Of a stretch of 64,000 bases of DNA, positions 1 to 8,602 are shown one piece after another. The stretch covers positions 1 through 64,000 of the forward strand of contig NZ_KB905929.1 of the NCBI RefSeq assembly GCF_000381125.1, read 5' to 3'. The translations under genes and the position numbers were made by a program. The stretch comes from Caldimonas manganoxidans ATCC BAA-369 (lineage in GTDB: Bacteria; Pseudomonadota; Gammaproteobacteria; Burkholderiales; Burkholderiaceae_C). Within the stretch, counting starts at the first letter, position 1. Each line of letters starts with the position of its first letter. The notes beneath the pieces were generated by a model. It saw only the letters and a program-made list of their open reading frames with translations. It was not told the origin of the DNA and did not search any database.

Positions 1-1109
1 AGGATGTTGGTTTGGAAGGCGATGCCGTCGATGACGCCGATGATGTCGGCGATTTTTTTGGAGGCGGAGTTGATGTCTTCCATGGTGGAGACGACCTGGG
101 AGACGACCTGGCCGCCGCGCTGGGCGACGCTGGAGGCGTTGGAGGCCAGCTGGTTGGCTTGTCGTGCGGCGTCGGCGGAGTGTTTGACGGTGCCGGTGAG
201 CTGCTCCATGGAGGAGGCGGTTTGCTGCAGGCTGCTGGCGGCTTGCTCGGTGCGATGGCTGAGGTCTTGGTTGCCTTGGGCGATCTCGCTCGATGCGGTG
301 GAGATGCTGTCGGTGGACAGTCGCACCTGAGCGACGGTGTCGCGCAGAGCCTGTTGCATCTGCGCCAGGGCCTGCATCATTTCACCGATTTCATCATCGC
401 GACGGCCGTGCACCGGGGTGGCCAGGTCGCCCTGCGCGATGCGGCGCGCAGCGGCGACCGCTTCGCGCAGCGGATCGCGGATGGAGCGCACCAACCACCA
501 GGTGCCGGCGGCCAGCAGGCTCAAGACCAGCACGGCGGCGCTGGCAGCCAGGGCGATCGTGGCCTGCCGCTGGGCCTTGAATTCGGCCTTGAACTGCGCG
601 GCCGATGCGGACAGCGCCGCCAGCAGGTCTCGGTGCACGTCTTGGTTGCGGCGGACCGATGCGCTGATGTCGTGATCGAGCAGGCGGGTGAGGGCGGCCA
701 TATCGCCTTGGGTGCGCAGTTGGGTGATGCGCTCGCTGAGCTGGGCCAATTGGGTCTGGTGCTCGCGGGCTTGCTGCAATGCGGAACGCTCGGGCGCCGA
801 CTGCGTGGCCGCTTCCAGTCGTGCGATCAAGGCTTCGATCTCGCGGTGGCTGGTGTCCAGGGCCTCGTGGAGGCGGCGGGCCTGGGGCGCCTCGGCCGGT
901 GCCAGCGCCAGGGCTTGCAGGCGCTCGACATAGGCTTGGCGTTGGGCTTGCCACTGCATGGCCGCATCGAGTTTGGCCTCGTGGGCCGCTTGATGGGTGT
1001 CGAAAAACTGGGTAGATGAGGCCGAGCGCAGACCGGAGATGGCCACGAGGCTGAGCTGACAGGCCGCGATGAGGGCTGTGGCGCACCACAGCTTGGTTCC
1101 GATTTTCAT
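1..1109 (-). CDS. Methyl-accepting chemotaxis protein, 3' part outside window
   Basis: A membrane chemoreceptor that would feed CheA. The reading frame starts at the ATG on the complement at 1109 and stays open to base 1, so the protein is cut after about 369 residues. A first membrane helix covers about residues 6-26. It is followed by a helical periplasmic region of about 160 residues, a second membrane helix near 188-210, a HAMP linker, and the start of the methylated coiled-coil signalling domain. The visible end ([13 protein letters not shown]) is the run-up to the conserved hairpin tip that contacts CheA and CheW. It lies 53 bases downstream of cheA on the same strand, so it is probably in the cheA operon. 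The helical sensor region resembles the four-helix-bundle class; the ligand cannot be told. Confidence 0.93.
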   Translation of the reverse strand, partial: MKIGTKLWCATALIAACQLSLVAISGLRSASSTQFFDTHQAAHEAKLDAAMQWQAQRQAYVERLQALALAPAEAPQARRLHEALDTSHREIEALIARLEAATQSAPERSALQQAREHQTQLAQLSERITQLRTQGDMAALTRLLDHDISASVRRNQDVHRDLLAALSASAAQFKAEFKAQRQATIALAASAAVLVLSLLAAGTWWLVRSIRDPLREAVAAARRIAQGDLATPVHGRRDDEIGEMMQALAQMQQALRDTVAQVRLSTDSISTASSEIAQGNQDLSHRTEQAASSLQQTASSMEQLTGTVKHSADAARQANQLASNASSVAQRGGQVVSQVVSTMEDINSASKKIADIIGVIDGIAFQTNI

Positions 1110-1162
1110 GGGGGGTATGGGGCAGCAACGGCAAGGCCTCCCGTGGCGGAGGCCTGCCATCT

Positions 1163-3301
1163 TCAGTGACGGGAGCGCCGCACCAGGCTGGCCACGTCGA
1201 GGATGAGGGCCACGCGGCCATCGCCGAGGATGGTGGCGCCGGAGACGTCGGGCACTTTGCGATAGTTGGCCTCGAGGTTTTTCACCACCACCTGTTGTTG
1301 GCCGAGCAGCTCATCGACCATCAGCGCGACGCGGCCGCCTTCGGCTTCGACCACGACCATGATGGAGCTGGCGTGCTCGAAGTCGAAGCGTGGTACTTTG
1401 AAGACTTGTTCCAGTTCGATGACGGGCATGTACTCCGAGCGCACCTCGACCACGCGGCCGCTGGTGCCCACGGTCTTGATCATGCCGGGCTCGACTTGGA
1501 AGCTCTCGACCACGGAGGACAAGGGCAGGATGTAGCACTCGTCGCCCACGCCGACGCTCATGCCGTCCATGATGGCCAGCGTCAGCGGCAGGCGCACCGA
1601 GACGCGCATGCCATAGCCTTCGGCCGAGTCGATTTCCACCGTGCCGTTGAGCGCAGCGATGTTTTTCTTCACCACGTCCATGCCCACCCCGCGGCCAGAG
1701 ACGTCGGTGACTTGCTCGGCGGTGGAGAAGCCGGGCTCGAAAATGAGGTTCCACACTTCCTGGTCGGTGAGCGTGTCGGGCGCGTGCAGTCCGCGTTCGC
1801 GGGCCTTCTTCAAGAGCTTTTCTCGGCTCAGGCCGCGACCGTCATCACGGACTTCGATCACGATGGAGCCGCCTTGGTGCGAGGCCGACAGGGTGATGGT
1901 GCCGGTCTCTGGTTTGCCGGCGGCCAGGCGTTCGGCCGGCAGCTCGATGCCATGATCGCAGGAATTGCGCACCAGGTGGGTCAGCGGGTCGGTGATCTTC
2001 TCGACCAATCCTTTGTCCAGCTCGGTGGCTTCGCCGTGCGTGACCAGTTCGACCTTTTTGCCGAGTTTGTTGGCCAGATCGCGCAGCATGCGCGGGAAGC
2101 GGCTGAACACCGTGGACATGGGGATCATGCGGATCGACATCACGGCTTCCTGCAGGTCGCGCGTGTTGCGGTCCAGGTCAGTCAGGCCAGCGAGCAATTG
2201 CTGGTGCACCACCGGATCGAGGTTGCGACTGGTTTGCGCCAGCATGGCCTGAGTGATGACGAGTTCGCCCACGAGGTTGATGAGCTGGTCGACTTTCTCG
2301 ACGGAAACACGGATCGTGGCGGCATCGAGCGAGGCGCTGCTGCGGGCCTCGCCGCGCGCAGCCGGCTTGGGGCTGGGCGCGGGTTTGGCCGGCGCTGGCG
2401 TGGACGTGGACGACGGAGCCCCAGGGGCGTTTTCGAAAAAGCCATAGCCGGGGTCCGGGGCGGCGGGCGCGGGTGCGCCGGGCGCGTTCTCGAAGAAGCC
2501 GTAGCCGGGGTCGGGGGCGGCCGAGGCCGGGGACGGCGGGGCCGCCGGTGCCGTGGACGCCGGGCTCAGAGGTTTGAACTGCACATGCTCTTTGGAGACA
2601 TGGAAGGTGAACAGATCCAGCAGTTCAGACTCGGAGCTGCGCGTGACGACCTTGAATCGCCGCATGCCCTGCTGGGCGACACCCCCATCCAGCGGTTCGA
2701 TGTGGCCCAAATCGACGATTTCCTTGAAGAGCTCGACCAGGTTGTCGGCCACCGACGGGTCGGGCAGCGGACCGACCACGAGTTCCAGGGTGCGTTCGCC
2801 TTGGGCTGCTGCCGCCGGTGCCGGCGGCTCGGCGGGCGCGCTGACCACGGGGGGCGCGGCCACCGGGGCCGGGGGCGCCTCGCCGGCGGCCAGGGCACGG
2901 ATGTTGAACAGCAACTCGGTGGTGTCGATCACGTCGCCAGCGCCGGTTTGGTGGCGTGCGAGCTGGGCTTTGAGGGCATCGCCCGAGGCCAACAGCACGT
3001 CGACCATGCTGGGCGTGGGTTGCAGCTCATGGCGGCGCAGTTTGTCCAGCAGCGTCTCCATCTGGTGGGTCAGCTCGGCCACGTCGGTGAAGCCGAAGGT
3101 GGCCGCCCCCCCTTTGATCGAGTGCGCGCAGCGGAAGATGGCGTTGAGCTCTTCGTCATCGGCGGCTTCGATGTCCAGCTCGAGCAAGAGCTGCTCCATG
3201 CGCTCCAGGTTCTCCGAGGCTTCTTCGAAGAAGACCTGGTAGAACTGGCTGAGGTCGAAACTGGCGCCCAGCTGGGCGCCTTCGGAGGTCATTTCGCCCA
3301 C
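1163..3301 (-). CDS. cheA: Chemotaxis histidine kinase CheA
   Basis: A 712-residue kinase that autophosphorylates in response to chemoreceptors and passes phosphate to CheY. The order is: an N-terminal Hpt (P1) domain with phosphoacceptor His60 in [13 protein letters not shown]; a CheY/CheB-docking P2-like segment near 160-250; a Pro/Ala-rich linker; a dimerization helix pair; an HATPase with N-box [10 protein letters not shown] and G-boxes DDGRGL and GRGVGMDVV; and a C-terminal CheW-like P5 domain. The linker carries two direct copies of [14 protein letters not shown] at about residues 265-295. The start at 3301 is supported by an AGGAG seven bases upstream. It sits between a CheY gene and a chemoreceptor. 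No cheW, cheR or cheB lies in the window. Confidence 0.97.
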   Translation of the reverse strand: MGEMTSEGAQLGASFDLSQFYQVFFEEASENLERMEQLLLELDIEAADDEELNAIFRCAHSIKGGAATFGFTDVAELTHQMETLLDKLRRHELQPTPSMVDVLLASGDALKAQLARHQTGAGDVIDTTELLFNIRALAAGEAPPAPVAAPPVVSAPAEPPAPAAAAQGERTLELVVGPLPDPSVADNLVELFKEIVDLGHIEPLDGGVAQQGMRRFKVVTRSSESELLDLFTFHVSKEHVQFKPLSPASTAPAAPPSPASAAPDPGYGFFENAPGAPAPAAPDPGYGFFENAPGAPSSTSTPAPAKPAPSPKPAARGEARSSASLDAATIRVSVEKVDQLINLVGELVITQAMLAQTSRNLDPVVHQQLLAGLTDLDRNTRDLQEAVMSIRMIPMSTVFSRFPRMLRDLANKLGKKVELVTHGEATELDKGLVEKITDPLTHLVRNSCDHGIELPAERLAAGKPETGTITLSASHQGGSIVIEVRDDGRGLSREKLLKKARERGLHAPDTLTDQEVWNLIFEPGFSTAEQVTDVSGRGVGMDVVKKNIAALNGTVEIDSAEGYGMRVSVRLPLTLAIMDGMSVGVGDECYILPLSSVVESFQVEPGMIKTVGTSGRVVEVRSEYMPVIELEQVFKVPRFDFEHASSIMVVVEAEGGRVALMVDELLGQQQVVVKNLEANYRKVPDVSGATILGDGRVALILDVASLVRRSRH

Positions 3302-3362
3302 GGTGTACTCCTGGTGCGGTCGGATGATGGGACGGATGGCAGCAGTGCGGCGGCGGGCCAGC

Positions 3363-3725
3363 TCACTTGATCACTTTTTGAATCACCTCGATCAGCTTGT
3401 TCGGATCGAAGGGCTTGACCAACCAGCCGGTCGCACCCGCGGCCCGACCAGCCTGTTTCATCTGGTCGCTGGATTCCGTGGTCAGAATCAAAATGGGCGT
3501 GCTTTTGAATTGCGGGTTCTCGCGCAGCTTTTTCGTCAGGCTGATGCCATCCATGCGGGGCATGTTCTGGTCGGTCAGCACGAGGTCGAAGGTGCGAGTG
3601 CCGGCTTTTTCATAGGCATCCTGGCCGTCGACGGCCTCCACCACGTGGTAGCCGGCGTTCTTCAGGGTGAAGGCGACCATCTGGCGCATGGAGGCGGAAT
3701 CGTCTACCGCAAGGATGGAATGCAT
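3363..3725 (-). CDS. cheY: CheY-like single-domain response regulator (CheA-linked)
   Basis: A stand-alone receiver domain of 120 residues, the probable phosphate acceptor of the adjacent CheA. It shows the acidic pair Asp8/Asp9, phosphoacceptor Asp52 in LVLTDQNMP, the switch Thr in LILTTES and the invariant Lys in WLVKPF. There is no output domain. A GGAG lies eight bases before the start. It is clearly a different paralogue from the cheY at 18607-18999, which has the sequence typical of the motor-binding CheY. This copy could be a second motor regulator, a phosphate sink or a partner for a different output. It lies 61 bases upstream of cheA on the same strand. Confidence 0.93.
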   Translation of the reverse strand: MHSILAVDDSASMRQMVAFTLKNAGYHVVEAVDGQDAYEKAGTRTFDLVLTDQNMPRMDGISLTKKLRENPQFKSTPILILTTESSDQMKQAGRAAGATGWLVKPFDPNKLIEVIQKVIK

Positions 3726-3787
3726 GGCTGTCTCTCCGATGTGTCTGGCTGGGTATCGGTACCTGGGGCGAAAACTTGAGTTCGGGT

Positions 3788-4246
3788 TCAGAACAGTTCG
3801 ATCGATCCGGCGTCCATCTCGGACTGGGTGACTGGGTTGGGCCTCAGCGGCGCGTCTTCGACGACGGTTTGGCCGTCTTCGTCATCGCCCATGGTCTCGC
3901 GCGCGATTCGATCGGCGCAGTTGCGCAGACGCCGGTTGGTGTGCGCGATGAGTTGCGAGGCCATGTCCTGAAACTGCAATGCGGTGACCGCCCCACTGAG
4001 GTTGCGCAGCACCGGGACCAGCTCGCTGGTCTGGATGCGGTGGTCGCTGGCGGCTTGCATGAGCCCTTCCATCTGCTGGACGGCGGTCGAAAAGCGCAGC
4101 ATCAGGCCGTCGCAGGCATCGGCCAGCAGGCCCTGGAGTCGCTCCAGGTCGTGCGTGGCCGTCATTAGGTGGTCCTGCAAGTCGGCGGCCACAGGCAAGG
4201 GCAGGGTGGGCCCCGGATCGGGGCTGGGCGGTGGGGTGGTCAGCAT
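3788..4246 (-). CDS. Small helical chemotaxis protein with CheZ-like DxxxQ motif
   Basis: The protein is about 152 residues and not firmly assignable to a family. It has a Pro-rich first 20 residues, then predominantly helical sequence with LQFQDMASQLIAH at residues 90-102. Asp94 and Gln98 have the same D-x-x-x-Q spacing, in the same QD..Q setting, as the catalytic pair of CheZ (QDFHDLTGQV in the CheZ encoded at 17969-18598). The C-terminus ends in an acidic tail (EMDAGSIELF). An in-frame ATG also exists at 4285, but only the ATG at 4246 has a Shine-Dalgarno-like GGAG upstream. It appears to be the first gene of the operon leading to cheY, cheA and a chemoreceptor, so a role in dephosphorylating or binding CheY is a reasonable inference. 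The same motif type also occurs in some receptor-like helical proteins, so this is not proof. Confidence 0.75.
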   Translation of the reverse strand: MLTTPPPSPDPGPTLPLPVAADLQDHLMTATHDLERLQGLLADACDGLMLRFSTAVQQMEGLMQAASDHRIQTSELVPVLRNLSGAVTALQFQDMASQLIAHTNRRLRNCADRIARETMGDDEDGQTVVEDAPLRPNPVTQSEMDAGSIELF

Positions 4247-4285
4247 GGGGTCTCCGTGGCTCGGCGAAGGCATGCGGGCATACAT

Positions 4286-4411
4286 TGAGGCCTAGCGCTA
4301 GAATTTTCGGCAGTCCTTTGCACGTCTTGAGCGCGGACCTTGCGGTCCGGACCTGACGCTATATCGGCCGCACGATGGCCCACTGAAGGTCGCCAACGGG
4401 AAAACCCTCAG
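4286..4411. other. Divergent control region of che operon and REC-kinase gene
   Basis: This 126-base gap separates two divergent units. It holds a 10-base perfect palindrome CTAGCGCTAG at 4292-4301, a small GGACC/GGTCC hairpin at 4335-4348, and the sigma-28-like site at 4361-4387 that points to the minus-strand che genes. No convincing sigma-70 promoter was seen for the plus-strand kinase. Confidence 0.5.
4361..4387 (-). promoter_or_regulatory. Sigma-28-like promoter of the che operon
   Basis: On the minus strand: TTCA, 15 bases, GCCGATAT. The -10 matches seven of eight positions of the enteric FliA consensus GCCGATAA. The -35 is weaker than TAAA or TCAA. The start of transcription would fall about 100 bases before the preferred start codon at 4246. 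This would put chemotaxis in the late flagellar class. Confidence 0.5.
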
Positions 4412-5581
4412 ATGCCCACTGCTGATGCCCCGCGGCTGCTGCGGGTCCTGCACATCGAGGACTCGGAGCTGGATCACGAGCTGATGGTGACCCAGATGCG
4501 CCGTGCCGGCCTGACGGTGCATGCGCGTCGCGTGGAGACGGCGGCGCAATTCGAAGCGGCCTTGGCGGAAGGGGGCGATGCGTCCTGGGATGTCATCTTG
4601 TCGGACTACAGCCTGCCGGGCTTTTCGGGGCTGGTGGCGCTGGAGATGATCAAGTCGCGGGGCATCTTGACTCCGTTCATCATCGTCTCGGGCGAAGTCG
4701 GCGAAGACACCGCGGTGGAGGCCATGCGCAACGGCGCGGCCGACTATCTCCTCAAGAACAATCTGACCCGGCTGGTGCCGGCCATGCTGCATGCCATCGA
4801 GGCGCATCAAGCCTTGCGCGACAAGCGGCAGGCCGATGTGGCTTTGGCACAGTCGCAAGAGCGCCTGCGTGAATTGGCCCAGCATCTCCAAACCAGCGTG
4901 GAGCGCGAGCGCGCAGCCATCGCCCGCGAAATCCATGATGACGTGGGGGGCTCGTTGACCGCGCTGAAGTTCGACTTGGCCTGGATCGCTTGCCATTCGA
5001 ACGAGCCTGCCATCGTGCGGCGCGCGCATGAGGCCCTGGAGACCGTCAGCCAAGCGCTGGAGTCGAGCAAGCGCATCATGCACAACCTGCGCCCGGCGAT
5101 TCTGGAGCAGGGCTTGGTGGCGGCGCTGCAATGGATGACCGCGACGTTCGAGAAGCGTACCGGAATTGAGACGCGTTTCCGTTCGAGCCAGGAACATCCC
5201 CGCTTGCCCGCCGGTGTGCCCTTGGTGGCCTACCGGACCGCGCAGGAGGCTTTGACCAATGTGGCCAAGCATGCCCAGGCCACGCGGGTGAATGTGGATT
5301 TGACCATCGCCGCTGGCGTGCTGTCCTTGGAGGTCAGCGACAATGGCCGGGGATTGAGCCGTGCCGATCTGGCCAAGGCCCGTTCGTTTGGCATCCGCGG
5401 GCTGCATGAGCGGGCCAGCACGGTGGGGGGCTGGGTGGACCTCAGCAGCGGTCCGCACGGCACGACCTTGATCCTGTCGGTGCCTCTGCGGGGGCCAGTG
5501 GATCGTGGGGGGGAAGAAGACATTCCGCGTTTGCATGATGTACGCTCGGGCGAAGACCCGACGTTCTGGGGGGAACTGTGA
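4412..5581 (+). CDS. Receiver-histidine kinase (REC + HisKA_3 + HATPase)
   Basis: A cytoplasmic kinase of 389 residues with an inverted architecture: an N-terminal receiver domain (acidic Glu16/Asp17, phosphoacceptor Asp65 in VILSDYSLPG), a short coiled coil near 130-165, then a NarL/DesK-class dimerization box EIHDDVGGSL with His175, and an HATPase lid DNGRGL followed by FGIRGLHERA. There is no membrane segment or PAS domain, so its input is probably phosphorylation of its own receiver or a protein partner. The ATG at 4412 starts directly before the receiver fold; an in-frame ATG at 4340 would add 24 unlikely residues. Its stop codon overlaps the GTG start of the next gene, a NarL-type regulator that is its natural partner. 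Confidence 0.9.
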   Translation: MPTADAPRLLRVLHIEDSELDHELMVTQMRRAGLTVHARRVETAAQFEAALAEGGDASWDVILSDYSLPGFSGLVALEMIKSRGILTPFIIVSGEVGEDTAVEAMRNGAADYLLKNNLTRLVPAMLHAIEAHQALRDKRQADVALAQSQERLRELAQHLQTSVERERAAIAREIHDDVGGSLTALKFDLAWIACHSNEPAIVRRAHEALETVSQALESSKRIMHNLRPAILEQGLVAALQWMTATFEKRTGIETRFRSSQEHPRLPAGVPLVAYRTAQEALTNVAKHAQATRVNVDLTIAAGVLSLEVSDNGRGLSRADLAKARSFGIRGLHERASTVGGWVDLSSGPHGTTLILSVPLRGPVDRGGEEDIPRLHDVRSGEDPTFWGEL

Positions 5582-6207
5582 TTCAAGTGATCCTGTGCGA
5601 CGACCACGCGCTGATTCGCCGGGGAATCCGAGACACCTTGTCGGATGCCCCGGACATCGAGGTGGTGGGCGAGGCGGGCGATTACGGCGAGTTGCGTGCC
5701 CTGATGCGACGCCAGGGCTGCGATGTGTTGGTGCTGGACATCAACTTGCCAGGCCGCAGCGGCCTGGACGTGCTGCACGCCCTGAAGGAAGAAGGCTCGC
5801 CAGTGAAAGTGCTGGTGGTGTCGATGTATCCCGAGGATCAATACGCCATCCGGGCCTTGAAGGCCGGGGCCTATGGTTACGTGAACAAGGGGGGCGACCC
5901 GTCCCAGTTGGTGGCTGCCGTGCGCACGGTGGCTCAAGGGCGCAAGTACGTCACGCCCGACATGGCACAGATGTTGGTGGAGAGCCTGACGGCCCCGACC
6001 ACCGAGGCGCCGCACGAACGCTTGTCGGATCGCGAGTTGCAAACGCTGGTGATGATCGCCTCGGGCAAGCGTTTGTCGGACATTGCCGAGGAACTGACGC
6101 TCAGCCCCAAGACGGTCAGCGTCTATCGTGCGCGGGTGCTCGAGAAACTCGGCCTGAGCAACAATTCCGAGTTGACGGTCTACGCCATTCGCAACGGCTT
6201 GGTGTGA
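5578..6207 (+). CDS. NarL/FixJ-family response regulator
   Basis: A 209-residue DNA-binding regulator with a receiver domain (Asp8/Asp9, phosphoacceptor Asp54 in VLVLDINLPG, Lys in YGYVNKGGD) and a C-terminal LuxR-type helix-turn-helix (LSDRELQTLVMIASGK ... LSPKTVSVYRARVLEKL). The GTG start overlaps the preceding kinase stop (GTGA), which indicates translational coupling, so the two form a two-component pair. The target genes cannot be read from the sequence. Its location between the che operon and the fli operon suggests motility or surface functions, but that is inference only. Confidence 0.94.
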   Translation: MIQVILCDDHALIRRGIRDTLSDAPDIEVVGEAGDYGELRALMRRQGCDVLVLDINLPGRSGLDVLHALKEEGSPVKVLVVSMYPEDQYAIRALKAGAYGYVNKGGDPSQLVAAVRTVAQGRKYVTPDMAQMLVESLTAPTTEAPHERLSDRELQTLVMIASGKRLSDIAEELTLSPKTVSVYRARVLEKLGLSNNSELTVYAIRNGLV

Positions 6208-6268
6208 AGCGCCGTGGCCGGTCGCCGTTGCGGCGGCGCATCGCGGCGTCCGGCCCGTGCGGGCGGCC

Positions 6269-7030
6269 TCATCGGAAGTGACTCAGTGCACGCTCGATGG
6301 CCATCACGAACGGTTGCTCCATGGTCGGTAGGGTCAGCAACAGACCCAGCAATCCGACGGATACGGTGATCGGAAATCCGATGGCAAAGATGTTCATCTG
6401 CTGAGCCACGCGAGAGATTACGCCCAGCACCAGGTTGACGAAGATCAGCATGGCCAGCAGCGGCAGGGCGATCCACAGGCCGAGCTTGAACACCTCGGCG
6501 CCCCAGCTGTGGACTTGGAGCAGGCGCGGCAAAGCCATGGGTTCGGGGCCGACCGGAAACGTTTGGAAACTCTGGACCACGGCCGCCACGAGGATCAGGT
6601 GGCCGTTGATGACCACGAAGAGCAAGGCGCTGAGGGTGCCGAACAAGCGACTGACGGCATTGGTCGCGCCGCCTTGCGCGGGGTCGAAGAAGGCCGCAAA
6701 GCCCAGGCCCATCTGCAAGCCGATCAGCTCGCCGGCATACTCCATGCCGGCAAAGATCAGTCGTACGGCAAATCCCAGGGTTGCGCCGATGAGCAGCTGC
6801 TGAATCAGCACCAACAGGGCGTCTGGCGCGTCCAGCGCCACCGGCGTGACTTGTGGCATCGATGCTTGTGCGGCCAGGGCCACCAAGAAGGCCAGGCCAA
6901 TCTTCGCGCGGGCAGGTATGGCGCGCTGCGACAGCACCGGCACGGTCATGAACAGTGCCAGCGCCCGAAAAAAGGGCCACAGCAACGGTGACAGCCAGGC
7001 GCTGAGCTGGGCGTCGGTGAAGGTGAGCAT
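6269..7030 (-). CDS. fliR: Flagellar export gate protein FliR
   Basis: A 253-residue inner-membrane component of the FliPQR export gate. Several hydrophobic helices are visible: near the N-terminus (LLWPFFRALALFMTVPVLS), in the middle (LVLIQQLLIGATLGFAVRLIF) and near the C-terminus (FPITVSVGLLGLLLTLP). Conserved features include the RALA(L)FMTVP stretch and PARAKIGLAF. It is the last gene of the fliLMNOPQR run and converges with the NarL-type regulator. The 61-base gap between them holds only G+C-rich self-complementary sequence. Confidence 0.96.
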   Translation of the reverse strand: MLTFTDAQLSAWLSPLLWPFFRALALFMTVPVLSQRAIPARAKIGLAFLVALAAQASMPQVTPVALDAPDALLVLIQQLLIGATLGFAVRLIFAGMEYAGELIGLQMGLGFAAFFDPAQGGATNAVSRLFGTLSALLFVVINGHLILVAAVVQSFQTFPVGPEPMALPRLLQVHSWGAEVFKLGLWIALPLLAMLIFVNLVLGVISRVAQQMNIFAIGFPITVSVGLLGLLLTLPTMEQPFVMAIERALSHFR

Positions 7031-7051
7031 GGGGCCGCGCCGCGATCGGGC

Positions 7052-7321
7052 TCACTGGACCATGCCGGGGATGCCGCCAAGGGTGCGCTGGATGTATTCG
7101 ACCAGGGTGGTCATCATCCACGGGCCGGCCATGGCCAGCACGATCACCGCTCCCACCAGCTTGGGCACGAACGACAGGGTGGCCTCGTGGATTTGGGTGG
7201 CCGCCTGGATGATGCTGACCACCAAGCCGATGGCCAGCACGGTTAGCAACAGTGGCGCGGACAGCATCAGCAGGATGTACAGCGCCTGCTGGCCGAGGGT
7301 GAAGACATGGGAGGCGTCCAT
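7052..7321 (-). CDS. fliQ: Flagellar export gate protein FliQ
   Basis: An 89-residue membrane protein made of two hydrophobic helices (LYILLMLSAPLLLTVLAIGLV and LVGAVIVLAMAGPWMMTTLV) flanking the conserved ATQIHEATLSFVPK loop. It builds the FliPQR channel entrance. The ATG at 7321 gives the usual FliQ length; an in-frame ATG at 7369 lies inside the fliP coding region and would add 16 charged residues. It is 16 bases downstream of fliP and 21 upstream of fliR. Confidence 0.96.
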   Translation of the reverse strand: MDASHVFTLGQQALYILLMLSAPLLLTVLAIGLVVSIIQAATQIHEATLSFVPKLVGAVIVLAMAGPWMMTTLVEYIQRTLGGIPGMVQ

Positions 7322-7337
7322 CTGTGTGTCCTTGCAG

Positions 7338-8132
7338 TCAAGTGACGAAGCTGGCCGCCAGCGATCCAAGCAGCAGGTTCCAGCCGTCGGCCAGTACGAA
7401 GAGCATCAGCTTGAACGGCAGGGCCACCAACACGGGCGAGAGCATCATCATGCCCAGGCTCATCAGGACGCTGGCGACGATCATGTCGATGATCAAGAAA
7501 GGAATGAAGATCATGAAACCGATCTGGAAGGCGCTTTTGAGCTCGCTGGTGACGAACGCAGGCACCAGCACGCGCAAGGGGGCCTGTTGGGCGGTCACCG
7601 AGGGGTCGAGCTTGGCCAGCTTGGCAAACAGTGCGAAGTCGGATTCGCGCGTTTGCTTGAGCATGAATTCACGCATCGGCGCTTCGGCGCGTTGCACGGC
7701 GGTGTCGAAGTCGATCTGCTGGGCCGTGTAGGGCTGATAGGCCTCGGAGTAGATGCGGTCGATGGTGGGCCCCATCACGAACAGCGTGAGGAAGAGCGAC
7801 AGTCCGATGATGACCTGGTTGGGCGGGGCCGACTGGGTGCCCAGGGCTTGGCGCAGCAGGCTCAGCACGATGACGATGCGCGTGAAGCTCGTCATCAGCA
7901 GCAACACGGCTGGAATGAAGCTCAGCGCGGTGAAGAAGAGCAGGGTTTGGATCGGCACCGAGTAGCTCGTGCCACCGGGCCCCTGGCCGATGAGCACGGG
8001 CAGCGTGCCGGTGCCGACACCGCCACTCGTCTGGGCCCAAGCGGCTGCCGGCAATGCCGAGATCAACGACAAGACGGCGATCGCGCCGAGATGGGCAAGG
8101 CGCCGCCAAGCCAGAGGGCGTTCGAGCTGCAT
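7338..8132 (-). CDS. fliP: Flagellar export gate protein FliP
   Basis: A 264-residue protein with a cleavable signal peptide (ends near AAAWAQ) and four membrane helices. Family hallmarks are IQTLLFFTALSFIPAVLLLMTSFTRI in the first helix and hairpin, the periplasmic RAEAPMREFML segment, and the C-terminal GMMMLSP and PFKLMLFVLADGW. It forms the pentameric core of the export gate. Its ATG shares one base with the fliO stop codon (TGATG), so the two are translationally coupled. Confidence 0.97.
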   Translation of the reverse strand: MQLERPLAWRRLAHLGAIAVLSLISALPAAAWAQTSGGVGTGTLPVLIGQGPGGTSYSVPIQTLLFFTALSFIPAVLLLMTSFTRIVIVLSLLRQALGTQSAPPNQVIIGLSLFLTLFVMGPTIDRIYSEAYQPYTAQQIDFDTAVQRAEAPMREFMLKQTRESDFALFAKLAKLDPSVTAQQAPLRVLVPAFVTSELKSAFQIGFMIFIPFLIIDMIVASVLMSLGMMMLSPVLVALPFKLMLFVLADGWNLLLGSLAASFVT

Positions 8133-8497
8133 CAGCGATCCTTGCGCATGGTGTGGAACAAGCTGGCAAAGGCCGGCGCTTGAGGCGCCGGTGGGGCCTG
8201 CGGCAGGTCTTGTGCGGGCAGGGTGTGCAGGGTGCGAATGCTCTGGGCGGTGACGCCCAGAATCAGCCAGCGGCGCTCATCGCCGTGGCCGACTTCGACG
8301 GTCACCAGTCTTTGCGCGGGTCCCACGGGCGTGCTGGAGATGATGCGGGTGGTTTGCGTCTGGCCGAGGCTCCCCAAAGGGCTGCGCTTGAGGAACCACA
8401 GCGTCAGCGGGATGGCCGCGACGATGAGCAGGAACCACAGGAGGAAGGAGCCGGCGGTGGGCATGGGCAGCAAGGGCAATGAACCGTTGCCGCTCAT
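8132..8497 (-). CDS. fliO: Flagellar assembly protein FliO
   Basis: A small (121-residue) single-pass membrane protein that assists FliP ring assembly. It has a short N-terminus, one hydrophobic helix (SFLLWFLLIVAAIPLTLWFL), then a cytoplasmic part with the FliO-typical RIISSTPVGPAQRLVTVEV and RWLILGVTAQSIRTLHTL. The ATG at 8497 is chosen because upstream in-frame residues are basic, Pro-rich and unlike the family. The order fliN-fliO-fliP and the TGATG junction with fliP support the call. A 105-base gap precedes it after fliN. Confidence 0.93.
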   Translation of the reverse strand: MSGNGSLPLLPMPTAGSFLLWFLLIVAAIPLTLWFLKRSPLGSLGQTQTTRIISSTPVGPAQRLVTVEVGHGDERRWLILGVTAQSIRTLHTLPAQDLPQAPPAPQAPAFASLFHTMRKDR

Positions 8498-8602
8498 TGT
8501 GGGCAGCCTGGCGGGCCTTGGAAGCCAAGAAGAAAGGGGCCGATGGCCCCTTGCTTTGGGCTTTGTGCCGTGGCGCGTGCACCGCGTCACGGCCGCGCAG
8601 GC

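Noticed and set aside
1166-3370. A 734-codon open frame on the plus strand opposite cheA
   Set aside because: It mirrors cheA almost exactly, and is rich in His, Asp and Gly as expected for the antisense of a G+C-rich gene. It shows no family motif. The cheA reading has all kinase motifs.
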